A stretch of DNA of 64,000 nt from positions 186,001-250,000 of the forward strand of contig CAVXZL010000011.1 of assembly GCA_963766345.1 (NCBI GenBank), read 5' to 3'. This DNA is from DASVFB01 sp963766345. Its GTDB lineage: Bacteria; Actinomycetota; Thermoleophilia; Gaiellales; Gaiellaceae. The translations under genes and the position numbers were made by a program. The notes beneath the pieces are model-generated. The model was not told the DNA's origin. It saw nothing but the letters and a program-made list of their open reading frames with translations, and ran no database searches. The stretch's first letter is position 1; every line of letters begins with the position of its first letter. This document shows, piece by piece, positions 53,478-62,614 of the stretch.

Positions 53478-53482
53478 GCGCG

Positions 53483-54457
53483 TCACAGCTCGCGTGCTCC
53501 GTCGGACGCCACGCAGACGTGCACCGCGCCCTTGTCGCCGAAGCGCTTCCGGTACTCGCCGAGGACTTGCCGCCCGACCTCGTCGGCGCGTTCCTCGCCG
53601 ACGAGCGCGACGATCGAGCCGCCGAAGCCGCCTCCGGTCATGCGCGCTGCCAGGGCACCCGCCGCGACGGCGAGCTCGACGAGAGCGTCCAGCTCCGGGA
53701 TCGTAACCTCGAAGTCGTCGCGCAGGCTTGCGTGGCCCTCGGCGAAGACGCTCCCGAGCTCGCCGAGCCGCGGCTGTCCGGGCTCGCGCAGGATCGCGAC
53801 GACCTCGCGCACGCGCTCGTTCTCCGTCTCGATATGCCGAACGCGGGCCGCGTGACCCGCCTCCAGCTCGCGCCGCCGGTCTGCGTACGCGGACGACTCG
53901 AGCTGCCGTGTGACGCCCGACTCCACGACGAGGAGCGCGAGCCGCGGCGGCAGCGGCACGTGCTCGTACTCGAGCGTGCCCGTATCGAGCAGGAGCGCGT
54001 GCCCGGCGCGGCCGAGCAGCGACGCGGCCTGATCCATGATTCCGCTCGGGACGCCGACGGCTCGATGCTCGGCGCGCTGCAACGCGCGGGCGAGGTCGAG
54101 TCGCTCGACCTCGAAGTCGGCGACCGCGCACAGCGCCGTTGCGACCGCGACCTCGAGTGCCGCCGACGAAGAGAGTCCGGCGCCGATCGGGAGGGTCGAC
54201 CGCACGGTTCCCTCGATCCCGACGGGCGGCCTCCCGAGCGCGGCCAGCTCCTCCTCCACCGCCGTGACGTAGCGCTGCCAGCCGCTGTCGTCCGGGAACG
54301 CGTCAGACTCGAGCGACGTCGTCTCGGCCGCAGCGCACTCCACGCGAATGCCGAGGTCGAGCGCGACCGGCAGCACGAGCCCCCCGACGAGGTCCGTGTA
54401 CTCGCCGATCAGGTTGACGCGGCCCGGAGCCCAGAACGCCCGTGTCTCTACCCCCAG
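53483..54457 (-). CDS. galK: GHMP kinase, galactokinase-like
   Basis: 324 aa. Signature FWAPGRVNLIGEYTDLVGGLVLP, ATP loop LPIGAGLSSSAALEVAVATAL, GVPSGIMDQAASLLG with the catalytic Asp, and GALAARMTGGGFGGSIVAL. Sugar specificity is uncertain: galactokinases read GEHTDY where this has GEYTDL. No ATG/GTG/TTG precedes the signature in frame. A CTG with GGAGG 4 nt ahead is taken as start, overlapping the SDR gene by 10 nt. Confidence 0.83.
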   Translation of the reverse strand: MGVETRAFWAPGRVNLIGEYTDLVGGLVLPVALDLGIRVECAAAETTSLESDAFPDDSGWQRYVTAVEEELAALGRPPVGIEGTVRSTLPIGAGLSSSAALEVAVATALCAVADFEVERLDLARALQRAEHRAVGVPSGIMDQAASLLGRAGHALLLDTGTLEYEHVPLPPRLALLVVESGVTRQLESSAYADRRRELEAGHAARVRHIETENERVREVVAILREPGQPRLGELGSVFAEGHASLRDDFEVTIPELDALVELAVAAGALAARMTGGGFGGSIVALVGEERADEVGRQVLGEYRKRFGDKGAVHVCVASDGAREL

Positions 54458-55149
54458 GACGCCTCCGTGACGGGCCGGAACGCGGTCTCGAGGATCCGGT
54501 GGTTCCGCGGCCGCGTGAGGACGAAGACGACGACCTCCGCGACGTCGTCGGCGCTCATCATCCCCGGCAGCGCGTCCGGCGTGCGGCCGCGGCCGTCGTC
54601 GAGCGCGAAGTCGGTCGCCACCCCGCCCGGACAGACGTTCGTACAGCGGACGCCGCGCTCGCGCAGCTCGTGGTCGAGCGCGCGCGTGAATCCGACTTGG
54701 CCGAACTTCGAGGCGCAGTACGTCGCTTCGAACGGCAGGCCGCGGCGACCGGCTTCGGATGCGACCGTGACGAGGTCCGCAGCGCCGGACTCGACGAGGT
54801 GCGGCAGCGCGGCACGCACCGCGTAGAGCGTCCCTTTGAGGTTCACGTCGATCATCTCGTCGAGATGCTCGCGCGAGAGGTCGAGGAACGGGCCGTACGC
54901 ACCGACGCCCGCATTCGCGACGAGGATGTCGAGCTTGCCGAAGCGCTCGACGGTTGCCGCGACGATCGACTCGAGCTGCTCGAGCTCGCGGACGTCGCAC
55001 GGCTGCGCGACGGCGTCGAGGCCGAGATCGTCGCCGCTCCGCGACGCGAGCCCGAGCCTCACGCCGCGCTCGGCGAGCATGCGCGCGACCGCGGCGCCGA
55101 TGCCGCGGCTGGCGCCGGTGATCAGCGCCACCTTTCCTTCGAGCGTCAT
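54448..55149 (-). CDS. Short-chain dehydrogenase/reductase
   Basis: 233 aa classical SDR: cofactor loop ALITGASRGIGAAVARML, CDVREL, LVANAGVGAYGP, catalytic serine in LVTVASEAGRRG and the YCASK active site. The first loop's GLASRSGDDL suggests NADP(H), as the Arg/Ser after the second strand is typical. First gene of a minus-strand pair with the galactokinase-like gene. Confidence 0.9.
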   Translation of the reverse strand: MTLEGKVALITGASRGIGAAVARMLAERGVRLGLASRSGDDLGLDAVAQPCDVRELEQLESIVAATVERFGKLDILVANAGVGAYGPFLDLSREHLDEMIDVNLKGTLYAVRAALPHLVESGAADLVTVASEAGRRGLPFEATYCASKFGQVGFTRALDHELRERGVRCTNVCPGGVATDFALDDGRGRTPDALPGMMSADDVAEVVVFVLTRPRNHRILETAFRPVTEASWG

Positions 55150-55224
55150 GGAACCTCCCTTTCGTATGAATCGCCGGACGCGCGGAACCTCACCACATCC
55201 GGAGGCGCGTGGGAGGATCGAAGC

Positions 55225-56148
55225 ATGGACGTCGTCTGCCTCGGGATCCTCGTCGCCGACGTCATCTGCCGGCCGGTCGACGAGCTGCCGGCGCGCGGCA
55301 CGCTCGGCCTCGCCGGCGAGATCGAGCTCCAGGGCGGCGGCTGCGCACTGAACACGGCCAGCGCGCTCGCCCGGCTCGGTCTGCAGGCGGGCGTCGCGGG
55401 CAAGGTCGGAGCGGATCGATTCGGCGACTTCATCGTCGATCTGCTGGACGAGCGCGGTGTCGACCGGAGCGCTCTCGTGCGCGGAGACGACGCGCCGACG
55501 TCGGCGACGGTCGCGCTCGTCGCGTCGGACGGCACGCGGACGTTCCTCCACGTCCCGGGCGCGAACGGAACGCTGCGCGCCGAGGAGCTCGCGCCCGAGC
55601 TGCTGTACGCGGGCCGTGCTCTGCACGCCGCCGGCCAGCTCGTGATGCCGGCGCTCGACGGAGAGCCGTTCGCAGCGCTGCTCGCCGAGGCACGGCGGCG
55701 CGGCCTCGTCACGAGCCTCGACACCGTCTTCGACGCGAGCGGCCGCTGGGAGCGGGTGCTTCCCTCGCTCCCGCACGTCGATCTTTTCACGCCATCGCTC
55801 GAGGAGGCGCACGGGATCACGGGCGAGAGCGAGCCCGCCCGCGCCGCGGCGTGGCTCCGCGAACGCGGCGCCGGTGCGGTCGCGGTCACGCTCGGCCCGG
55901 ACGGCTGCTATGCGTCGGGGCCCGCGTTCGAGGGCTACGTGCCCGCGCCTGCCGTCGCCGCGGTCGACGGGACCGGGTCGGGAGACGCGTTCGCGGCGGG
56001 CCTCCTGTACGCGACGCTCGCGGGCTGGGGATTCGAGCGGGGCGTTCGGTTCGCCTGCGCGGCCGGAGCTCTCGCGACCTCGGCCGTGGGCGCGTACGAC
56101 GGAGTGCTGGGAGTCGAGGAGACGCTCGCGCTCGCGGGCCCGGCATAG
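55225..56148 (+). CDS. PfkB-family carbohydrate kinase
   Basis: 307 aa ribokinase fold: CLGILVADVICRPVDELP, GGGCALNTASALARLGLQAGVAGKVGAD (PfkB signature 1), GANGTLRAEEL, and VDGTGSGDAFAAGLLYATLAG (signature 2, catalytic Asp in GSGDAF). RBS GGGAGGA. Precedes a sugar ABC importer by 125 bp, so it probably phosphorylates the imported sugar. Confidence 0.92.
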   Translation: MDVVCLGILVADVICRPVDELPARGTLGLAGEIELQGGGCALNTASALARLGLQAGVAGKVGADRFGDFIVDLLDERGVDRSALVRGDDAPTSATVALVASDGTRTFLHVPGANGTLRAEELAPELLYAGRALHAAGQLVMPALDGEPFAALLAEARRRGLVTSLDTVFDASGRWERVLPSLPHVDLFTPSLEEAHGITGESEPARAAAWLRERGAGAVAVTLGPDGCYASGPAFEGYVPAPAVAAVDGTGSGDAFAAGLLYATLAGWGFERGVRFACAAGALATSAVGAYDGVLGVEETLALAGPA

Positions 56149-56272
56149 AGGGCGGCGGCGACTTGACGGAGGTCGCGAAATCCGCGACGCTTCCGCGCGA
56201 CTCCTCTTTGTGCCGAGCGGGAGGCACGGAGCCGACGGAGGACCGGTTCGTATACGAAGGAAGGAGAACCAC

Positions 56273-57352
56273 GTGAAGCATGTTTCTCGGAAGGTGGTCG
56301 CGCTCGCGCTCATTGCCGCGGTCGGCGCGCTCACCATCGCTGTTGCCGTCGCCGCGGCCAGCAGCGGCAAGAAGTCGGCCGACATTCAGGTGTGCGTCCT
56401 GCTCCCGGACACGAAGTCGTCCGTTCGCTGGGTGCAGTTCGACGCTCCGGCGTTCGCCAAGGCGCTCAAGGCGGCCGGGGTCACCTATTCGATCAACAAC
56501 GCGCTGAACGACCCGCAGAAGCAGAAGTCGCAGGCGCAGACGTGTCTCCAAGCCGGCGCGAAGGTCGTCGTCGAGACCTCGCTCGACAACGGCTCCGCCT
56601 CTGCGATCGAGAAGCTGTTCACGTCGAAGGGCGGCTATGCGATCGACTACGACCGTCAGGTGATCGGCGGCACGGCGGCCGTGTACGTCACCTTCGACGG
56701 CAAGGCGGTCGGCCAGGCGCAGGCGAACGGAATCATCTCCGCGTTGAAGGCGAAGGGCAAGTACGGCTCGAAGCCCGTCGTCGCCGAGCTCTGGGGCGGT
56801 CCGACCGACCAGAACGCGTTCTGGTTCAAGAGCGGAAACGACGCGGTCCTGAATCCGCTCTTCAAGAGCGGCAAGCTCAGCAAGGGCCCGCAGCAGTTCG
56901 TGCCCGACTGGCTCGCGACGAATGCGGCGCCGATCTTCTCCCAGATGCTCGTGAAGACGAACAGCAAGATCGATGCGGCGATCGCGGCGAACGACAACAT
57001 CGCCGGCGCGGTCATCGCGACGTTGAAGGCGAAGCATCTGCAGCCGATCCCGCTCAGCGGCCAGGACGCGTCCGCGCAGGGCGTGCAGTACATCCTCGCC
57101 GGGTGGCAGACCGGGACGGTCTACAAGTACGTGCCCGACGAGGCGAAGGCTGCAGCCGCAGCCGCCGTGGCGCTCATCCACGGCAAGAAGCCGAAGTCGA
57201 ACACGTTCAGGCTGAACGGCAAGAAGAAGGAGCCGACCCAGACGATTCCCGTCGTCTGGATCACGAAGGCGAACTACAAGCGGCTCTTCACGGACGGCTT
57301 CCTGAAGAGGAGCCAGGTCTGCGTCGGGACGTACAAGCAGTACTGCAAGTAA
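56273..57352 (+). CDS. Sugar ABC transporter substrate-binding protein (XylF-like)
   Basis: 359 aa; AAGGAAGGAGAA before a GTG. Signal peptide (VVALALIAAVGALTIAVAVAA). Type I periplasmic-binding fold: IQVCVLLPDTKSSVRWVQFDAP, DYDRQVIGG, AAIAANDNIAGAVIATLKA, PLSGQDASAQGVQYILAGWQ; these blocks match D-xylose/ribose-type binders. No lipobox Cys at the cleavage site, so wall retention is unclear. A hairpin follows, which can give excess binder over transporter. Confidence 0.92.
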   Translation: MKHVSRKVVALALIAAVGALTIAVAVAAASSGKKSADIQVCVLLPDTKSSVRWVQFDAPAFAKALKAAGVTYSINNALNDPQKQKSQAQTCLQAGAKVVVETSLDNGSASAIEKLFTSKGGYAIDYDRQVIGGTAAVYVTFDGKAVGQAQANGIISALKAKGKYGSKPVVAELWGGPTDQNAFWFKSGNDAVLNPLFKSGKLSKGPQQFVPDWLATNAAPIFSQMLVKTNSKIDAAIAANDNIAGAVIATLKAKHLQPIPLSGQDASAQGVQYILAGWQTGTVYKYVPDEAKAAAAAAVALIHGKKPKSNTFRLNGKKKEPTQTIPVVWITKANYKRLFTDGFLKRSQVCVGTYKQYCK

Positions 57353-57365
57353 GTCGATCGATCGC

Positions 57366-57396
57366 CGGTGGGGACGTCAACGAGGCGTCCCCACCG
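57366..57396 (+). terminator. Intra-operon hairpin after the binding-protein gene
   Basis: 11-bp stem CGGTGGGGACG/CGTCCCCACCG, 9-nt loop, 14 nt after the stop and 26 nt before the ATPase start. Such hairpins often act as partial terminators or 3'-end protectors after binding-protein genes. Confidence 0.6.
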
Positions 57397-57421
57397 TGTA
57401 TGTGGTAGGAAACGCGCCACG

Positions 57422-58213
57422 GTGACCGAGAGCGAGACACCTCTCCTCGAGCTTCGCGGCATCACGAAGTCGTTCGGTTCCGTGCAGGCGCTGACCGACG
57501 TCGACTTCGAAGTCCGCCACGGCGAGGTGATGGCGCTCGTGGGGGACAACGGCGCGGGCAAGTCGACGCTGATCAAGTGCATCGCCGGCACGCACGCGCC
57601 GGACAGCGGCGCGACGTTCTTCGAGGGCAAGGAAGTCCACATCCATGGGCCCAAGGACGCGGCCCACCTGGGAATCGAAGTCGTCTACCAGGACCTCGCG
57701 CTGTGCGACAACCTGGACGTCGTCCAGAACATGTACCTCGGCCGCGAGGAGCACAACTGGATGCTGCAGCTCAACGAGCCGAGGATGGAGCGTCGGACGG
57801 CCGAGACGCTGAAGTCGCTCGCGGTGACGACGATCGGCTCGATCCGGCAGCCGGTCGCAACGCTCTCGGGCGGCCAGCGTCAGTCGATCGCGGTTGCGAA
57901 GGCGGTGCAGTGGAACTCGAAGCTCGTGATCCTCGACGAGCCGACCGCCGCGCTCGGCGTCGCTCAGACCGAGCAGGTGCTTGCGCTCGTCAATCGCCTC
58001 GCCGACCAGGGGCTCTCGGTCGTGCTCATCTCACACAACCTGCACGACGTGTTCGAGACGGCGCACCGGATCACGGTGCTGCGGCTCGGGCGCAACGCCG
58101 GTGTCTACGAACGCGCCAAGACGACGCAGCAGGAGGTCGTGCAGGCGATCACGGCCGGGGCACCCACGAAGGTCTCCGGAATTCCGGATACGGCTCCGGG
58201 AGTCGCGACGTGA
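57422..58213 (+). CDS. Sugar ABC transporter ATP-binding protein
   Basis: 263 aa with one nucleotide-binding domain: Walker A VGDNGAGKSTLIK, Q-loop EVVYQDLALCDNL, signature TLSGGQRQSIA, Walker B LVILDEPTAAL, His switch LISHNLHD. Unlike XylG/RbsA/MglA, which carry two fused ATPase domains, this is the single-domain (FrcA-like) form and should act as a homodimer. GTG start; ends overlapping the permease GTG. Confidence 0.92.
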   Translation: MTESETPLLELRGITKSFGSVQALTDVDFEVRHGEVMALVGDNGAGKSTLIKCIAGTHAPDSGATFFEGKEVHIHGPKDAAHLGIEVVYQDLALCDNLDVVQNMYLGREEHNWMLQLNEPRMERRTAETLKSLAVTTIGSIRQPVATLSGGQRQSIAVAKAVQWNSKLVILDEPTAALGVAQTEQVLALVNRLADQGLSVVLISHNLHDVFETAHRITVLRLGRNAGVYERAKTTQQEVVQAITAGAPTKVSGIPDTAPGVAT

Positions 58214-59499
58214 CGACCGAGGTCGACGTCGTCGGTCAAGACCGACTGCCGCCCGAAGAAGCCGCACCGCCGCAGGCCGGCCTCGCCCGGCGCGGCTGGG
58301 ACAACCTCCGCTCCGGCAACCTCGGCGCTCTCCCGCTCGCCCTCGGGCTCGTGTTCATCGTCGTCTTCTTCAGCTTCAAGGCGACGAACTTCTTCACGGC
58401 CGGCAACTTCATCAACATCGTCGTGCAGATGGCGGGGACGACGATGCTCGCCTACGGCGTCGTGTTCGTCCTCCTGCTCGGCGAGATCGACCTCTCGATC
58501 TCGTACGTCGCCGGGATCGGCGCCCTCACCGTCGCGATTCTCCAGAACCCCGGCTCGCCCGCGAGATTCCTCGGAGTCGAGCTGAGCAGCCACGAGCTCA
58601 ACGGTCTCGTCGCGATGGTCGTCGCCGTGCTGGCGTGCGCCGTGATCGGCTTACTCCAGGGCACCGTCGTCGCCAAGGTCGGGGTGCCGTCGTTCGTTGT
58701 GACCCTTGGCGGCTTCCTCATCTGGCAAGGCGTGATCCTTCACCGGCTCGAGGTGCCGGGCTCGATCATCATCCAGGACCGCTGGATCAACTACACGGCG
58801 AATTACACGTTTTCGCACCTCGCCGGGTGGTTGATCGCCGGCCTCATCACCGGCCTCTACGCGGCCGTGACGTTAGGCGGCGTCATCGGCAAGCGCCGGG
58901 CGGGCATCGCCGTCCAGGATCCTGCGCTGGTCATTCTCAAGGTCGTCGGGGTCGCCGTTGCGAGCTTCGGGACGGTGGCGATCTGCAACCACGTGGTGAT
59001 TCAGGGCACGCCGCTCGGCTTGCCGCTGCCCGGCGTGATCATCGTCGTGTTCCTCGTCGCCTTGACGTATCTCGCCAAGCGGACGATATTCGGCCGCCAC
59101 GTCTACGCGGTCGGCGGCAACGCCGAGGCCGCCCGCCGCGCAGGCATCAACGTCTCGAGGATCCGGATCCTCGTCTTCATGATCTCGAGCTCGATGGCCG
59201 CGGTCGGCGGCATCATCCTCGCCGCGAACGTCAACTCGGTCGACCTCAACTTCGGCGGCGGCACGCTGCTCTTGAACTCAATCGCGGCGGCTGTGATCGG
59301 CGGCACGAGCCTCTTCGGAGGGCGCGGCGAGGTGTGGAGCGCGTTCATTGGAGCGGCCGTGATCGCGACCGTCTCGAACGGGCTGAACACGGCCGGTTAT
59401 TCGTCCGGGACGATCTACATCGTCACGGGCGTCATCCTCCTGCTCGCTGTCACGCTCGACACGATCGGGCGGCGACTGCAGGTCAAGTCAGGCCGCTAG
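58210..59499 (+). CDS. Sugar ABC transporter permease (XylH/RbsC-like)
   Basis: 429 aa, about 10-12 membrane segments. Family blocks: FFTAGNFINIVVQMAGTTMLAYGVVFVLLLGEIDLSISYVAG, VAKVGVPSFVVTLGGFLIWQG, RTIFGRHVYAVGGNAEAARRAGIN and AVIGGTSLFGGRGEVWSAF (EAA-like loop that docks the ATPase). A hydrophilic ~30-residue N-terminus precedes the first helix. Start GTG overlapping the ATPase stop. Confidence 0.93.
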   Translation: MTTEVDVVGQDRLPPEEAAPPQAGLARRGWDNLRSGNLGALPLALGLVFIVVFFSFKATNFFTAGNFINIVVQMAGTTMLAYGVVFVLLLGEIDLSISYVAGIGALTVAILQNPGSPARFLGVELSSHELNGLVAMVVAVLACAVIGLLQGTVVAKVGVPSFVVTLGGFLIWQGVILHRLEVPGSIIIQDRWINYTANYTFSHLAGWLIAGLITGLYAAVTLGGVIGKRRAGIAVQDPALVILKVVGVAVASFGTVAICNHVVIQGTPLGLPLPGVIIVVFLVALTYLAKRTIFGRHVYAVGGNAEAARRAGINVSRIRILVFMISSSMAAVGGIILAANVNSVDLNFGGGTLLLNSIAAAVIGGTSLFGGRGEVWSAFIGAAVIATVSNGLNTAGYSSGTIYIVTGVILLLAVTLDTIGRRLQVKSGR

Positions 59500-59518
59500 C
59501 GCCGCCGCGCCTTGGGCG

Positions 59519-62500
59519 TTAGCGGAGTCGAAGGACTTGGTCGGCCGGCACGTTTGTGCGTCGGGTGATCTTGCCGTTCGGCCAGCGGACGATCAGCTGC
59601 TTCACCTTCGGCGCCTTGCCGAGGCCGAAGTGGGCGCGCGGGTCCTCTGTCGAGAGGTAGCTGCTGCCCGCTTCGATCTGGCGCACCTGTCGTGAGCCGT
59701 CGGGAAGCACCGCGGTTACGACGGCGCCCGGCGCGAACTTTGCGAGAGTCACCTCGAGCCAGTGGCCTCGTCCACCGGTGTTGTGGAGCAGGACGAGCTT
59801 GCCGCCGATCGAGTTGACCGCGATGTCGACGCGGCCGTCGTTGTCGTAGTCGGCGGCGGCGACGCCGCGGCCGTTCACGAGCGGCCCCGGGCGCAGGCCG
59901 ACGGCCGCCGAGGCGTCGGCGAAACGGCCTCCGCCCATGTTTCGGACGACCTGGATCGGCGCGGCGTCCTTCTTCAGGTTGGTGACGGGAATCGCCCCGT
60001 TGGCGAGCACGAGGTCCTCGCGCCCGTTGTTCGCGAGATCGACCCACGAGACGCCCCAGCCCGTGCCGTTCGTGCCGACTGCGGGAGCGAACGCTCCCTG
60101 CACGTCGCTGAAGGCGGACCGGTTCGTCGTGCGGAACGCGGCGTGACCCTGACTGCGTGAGTTCGTGACGAACAGGTCGGCGCGGCCGTCGCCGCTGTAG
60201 TCCTGCGCCGCGACGCCCATGCCGGCGTTCGCGTCCGCGACGTGGTCCGTGCGCCCCGCCTCGACGAAGTGGAAGCCGAGCGGGCCGCCGGGCTCGTTGA
60301 CGTAGAGCCGGTTCGGGTCGAGGTCGTTCGCGACGTACAGGTCGGGGCGCCCGTCGCCGTTCACGTCCGCGAAGACCGCCCCGAGACCGTGGTCGACGTG
60401 ACCGTGCTCGATTCCGGCGCGCTTCGCGACGTCGCGGAACCGCGAGTGGCCGTGCGCGTCGAGGCCTTCGTTCAGGTAGAGCAGGTCGCGGAACCCCTGG
60501 TAGTTCGTCGGAAAGCCGCCGGACGAATCCGTGGGCGCGTTCACGTCTGCATAGCCCGAGACGAAGATGTCGGGGCGTCCGTCGCCGTTGACGTCGGCGA
60601 CGGCGGCGCCGGTGTGCCAGCCGAACGTGCCGAAGGAGTCGATGCCGGCCGCGTGGGTGCCGTTCGTGAACGTCCCGTGGCCGCTGTTCCACAACAGGAC
60701 GTTGTAGGTGTTCGTCGTGACGAGCAAATCCGTCGTGCCGTCGCCGTTGAAGTCGCCCGCGACGCAGCCGTTGCCCTGCGCCGAGATGTTCGCGTGCGAC
60801 CGCTTGCTCACGTCGACGAATCGACCGGCGCCGGCGTTCTCGAAGAGTGCGCTCCTCGGCAGCCCGCCGTGCTCCTTCCAGAACGGCGCGTTCTGGTCCG
60901 TGTACGAGTTGACGGCGAAGAGGTCGAGCTTGCCGTCGTCGTTGAAGTCGATCCAGCAGAGTCCGCCGCCCATCATCCCGTGCACGTCGTTCGACATGCC
61001 GCGCGCGAAGGCGTCCTGCCTGAAGTTCAGCCCTGCCTGCTGCGCCACGTCTTCGAGCCGGACGCCGTCGAAGCTCTTCGCCACCGCGCGGACGAGCGGG
61101 ACGAAGGCGACGGGCCGGCCGCTCCGCACGTGCGCGACGACCCAACGACCGCCGTGCTGCTCGAGCTCGACCGTCTCGTGCAACGCGACGGGAGCGGCCT
61201 TGCGTACGACGGCCGGCGGCTCGTCCCTGTACGTCGTCACCTGCACGGTTCCGTCGAGGGCGGCGACGGCGATCACCGGGCCCTGCCCGTGGCCGGCCTC
61301 GAGGTGCAGGCGGATCCGGTGCACGCGGTAGGCGGGCACCTCGATCGAGCGCGACGCCGCGGCGCTCACCTGCCGCTCGAGCGCGTGCTGCTCGTCGCCG
61401 ATCGTCACCTTCGCCAGAAATGCCGCGTGACGCGCCCTGAGCGCGGCGGTCTCGGTCTGCAGGTCGGCGAGCACGTGGGAGGCGATCGCCTGTGACGTCG
61501 TCTCGTTCAGCTTGCTGTCGACGCCTTTCGACGGAAGGATCGAGATCTGCGGCAGCCGTCCAGATTCGGACGCCGCCGTCGCGGCGGTGGGCGCGCGCCC
61601 GACGATGCCGCCGGTGACGAGCGCTGCTGCGTACACCGCGAGCGCCGTGACGCCGACGAGCACGAGCCGACGCGGCCGCACGCGCTCGAGCGGCAGTCGC
61701 TCGACGAGCGGCCGCGCCGCGCAGACGACCGTCAGCGAGGCGAGGATCGCTACCTTCGTCGCGTACTCCGTCTGTAGCGGCGCGATCATGAGCGCCGCGA
61801 GCAGGCCGACGCCGGCGCCGTACGCGAGCCTCGCCCGCTGACTGCGCGGCGTCGTGCGCGGGTCGGTGATCATGAAGAACAGGAAGATGAGGATCTCCGG
61901 CGACGTGAGCAGCACGCGCCAGAGGTACGCATTGCCGATCGGGCCGAGGTGCCAGCGCGCGATGATCGTGTGACCCGTCGCAACGAGCGCGGCGACCGCC
62001 ACGGCGAACGCGACCCAGAATCCGAGCGCGAGCCCGAAGAGCTTCAGGCGCGAGAGGATGGCGATCGCGCCGCCGATGATGATCACGAACGCGAGCACGA
62101 GCCACGGCGACATCGGGCCCCACCAGAAGTCGAGCGGCTCTGCGCGGGACGAGCCGAGCACGAGGAAGCACAGGACGAGCCCGAAGTTCGACGGGTTGAA
62201 GATGTGCCGCCCCTTGATCTGGATCACGTGCTTCGAGAGCAGCGACACCGCCGACGTCCCGACGTAGATCCACCAGCCGTGCATGCTCCACCAGTCGCCG
62301 TGCTCGGTCCCGGGGACGCGCAGGATGAACGAGACGCCGTTGCCGGTGATGAGCGCGCTCGCGGGCCAGAGCAGGACGTGTTGCCGCCACGCGGCGATGC
62401 CGACCTCGAGCACGGCGCACGTCGCGAGCGAGATGAGGATCTGCGCGATCGAGACGCGGAAGTCGAACGCCACCTGCCCCAGGATCTGCAGGGAGAAGAT

Positions 62501-62614
62501 GACCGCCGCGAGGTGCAGGCGCGGGTCTTTGAGCTTGGGGAGGAGGACCGGGTACGCGCGCCCACGGAACGTCAGCGACGGGCCGCTGGGGACCCTGACC
62601 GCGGGAGCCGCCAT
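59519..62614 (-). CDS. RnfD-like membrane domain fused to FG-GAP/ASPIC-UnbV repeats
   Basis: 1031 aa. Residues ~1-330 are polytopic and resemble the RnfD/NqrB electron-transport subunit (WWIYVGTSAVSLLSKHVIQIKGRHIFNPSNFGLVL, FFFMITDPRTTPRS). After a ~100-residue linker come at least five FG-GAP/VCBS repeats with Ca-binding DxNxDGxxD loops (DFNDDGKLDLF, DFNGDGTTDLL, DVNGDGRPDIF, DVNGDGRPDLY, DYDNDGRVDIA). The UnbV/ASPIC domain ends it (HWLEVTLAKFAPGAVVTAV, HFGLGKAPKVKQLIVRWPNG). The repeats are presumably extracellular. Convergent with the sugar permease. Confidence 0.87.
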   Translation of the reverse strand: MAAPAVRVPSGPSLTFRGRAYPVLLPKLKDPRLHLAAVIFSLQILGQVAFDFRVSIAQILISLATCAVLEVGIAAWRQHVLLWPASALITGNGVSFILRVPGTEHGDWWSMHGWWIYVGTSAVSLLSKHVIQIKGRHIFNPSNFGLVLCFLVLGSSRAEPLDFWWGPMSPWLVLAFVIIIGGAIAILSRLKLFGLALGFWVAFAVAVAALVATGHTIIARWHLGPIGNAYLWRVLLTSPEILIFLFFMITDPRTTPRSQRARLAYGAGVGLLAALMIAPLQTEYATKVAILASLTVVCAARPLVERLPLERVRPRRLVLVGVTALAVYAAALVTGGIVGRAPTAATAASESGRLPQISILPSKGVDSKLNETTSQAIASHVLADLQTETAALRARHAAFLAKVTIGDEQHALERQVSAAASRSIEVPAYRVHRIRLHLEAGHGQGPVIAVAALDGTVQVTTYRDEPPAVVRKAAPVALHETVELEQHGGRWVVAHVRSGRPVAFVPLVRAVAKSFDGVRLEDVAQQAGLNFRQDAFARGMSNDVHGMMGGGLCWIDFNDDGKLDLFAVNSYTDQNAPFWKEHGGLPRSALFENAGAGRFVDVSKRSHANISAQGNGCVAGDFNGDGTTDLLVTTNTYNVLLWNSGHGTFTNGTHAAGIDSFGTFGWHTGAAVADVNGDGRPDIFVSGYADVNAPTDSSGGFPTNYQGFRDLLYLNEGLDAHGHSRFRDVAKRAGIEHGHVDHGLGAVFADVNGDGRPDLYVANDLDPNRLYVNEPGGPLGFHFVEAGRTDHVADANAGMGVAAQDYSGDGRADLFVTNSRSQGHAAFRTTNRSAFSDVQGAFAPAVGTNGTGWGVSWVDLANNGREDLVLANGAIPVTNLKKDAAPIQVVRNMGGGRFADASAAVGLRPGPLVNGRGVAAADYDNDGRVDIAVNSIGGKLVLLHNTGGRGHWLEVTLAKFAPGAVVTAVLPDGSRQVRQIEAGSSYLSTEDPRAHFGLGKAPKVKQLIVRWPNGKITRRTNVPADQVLRLR

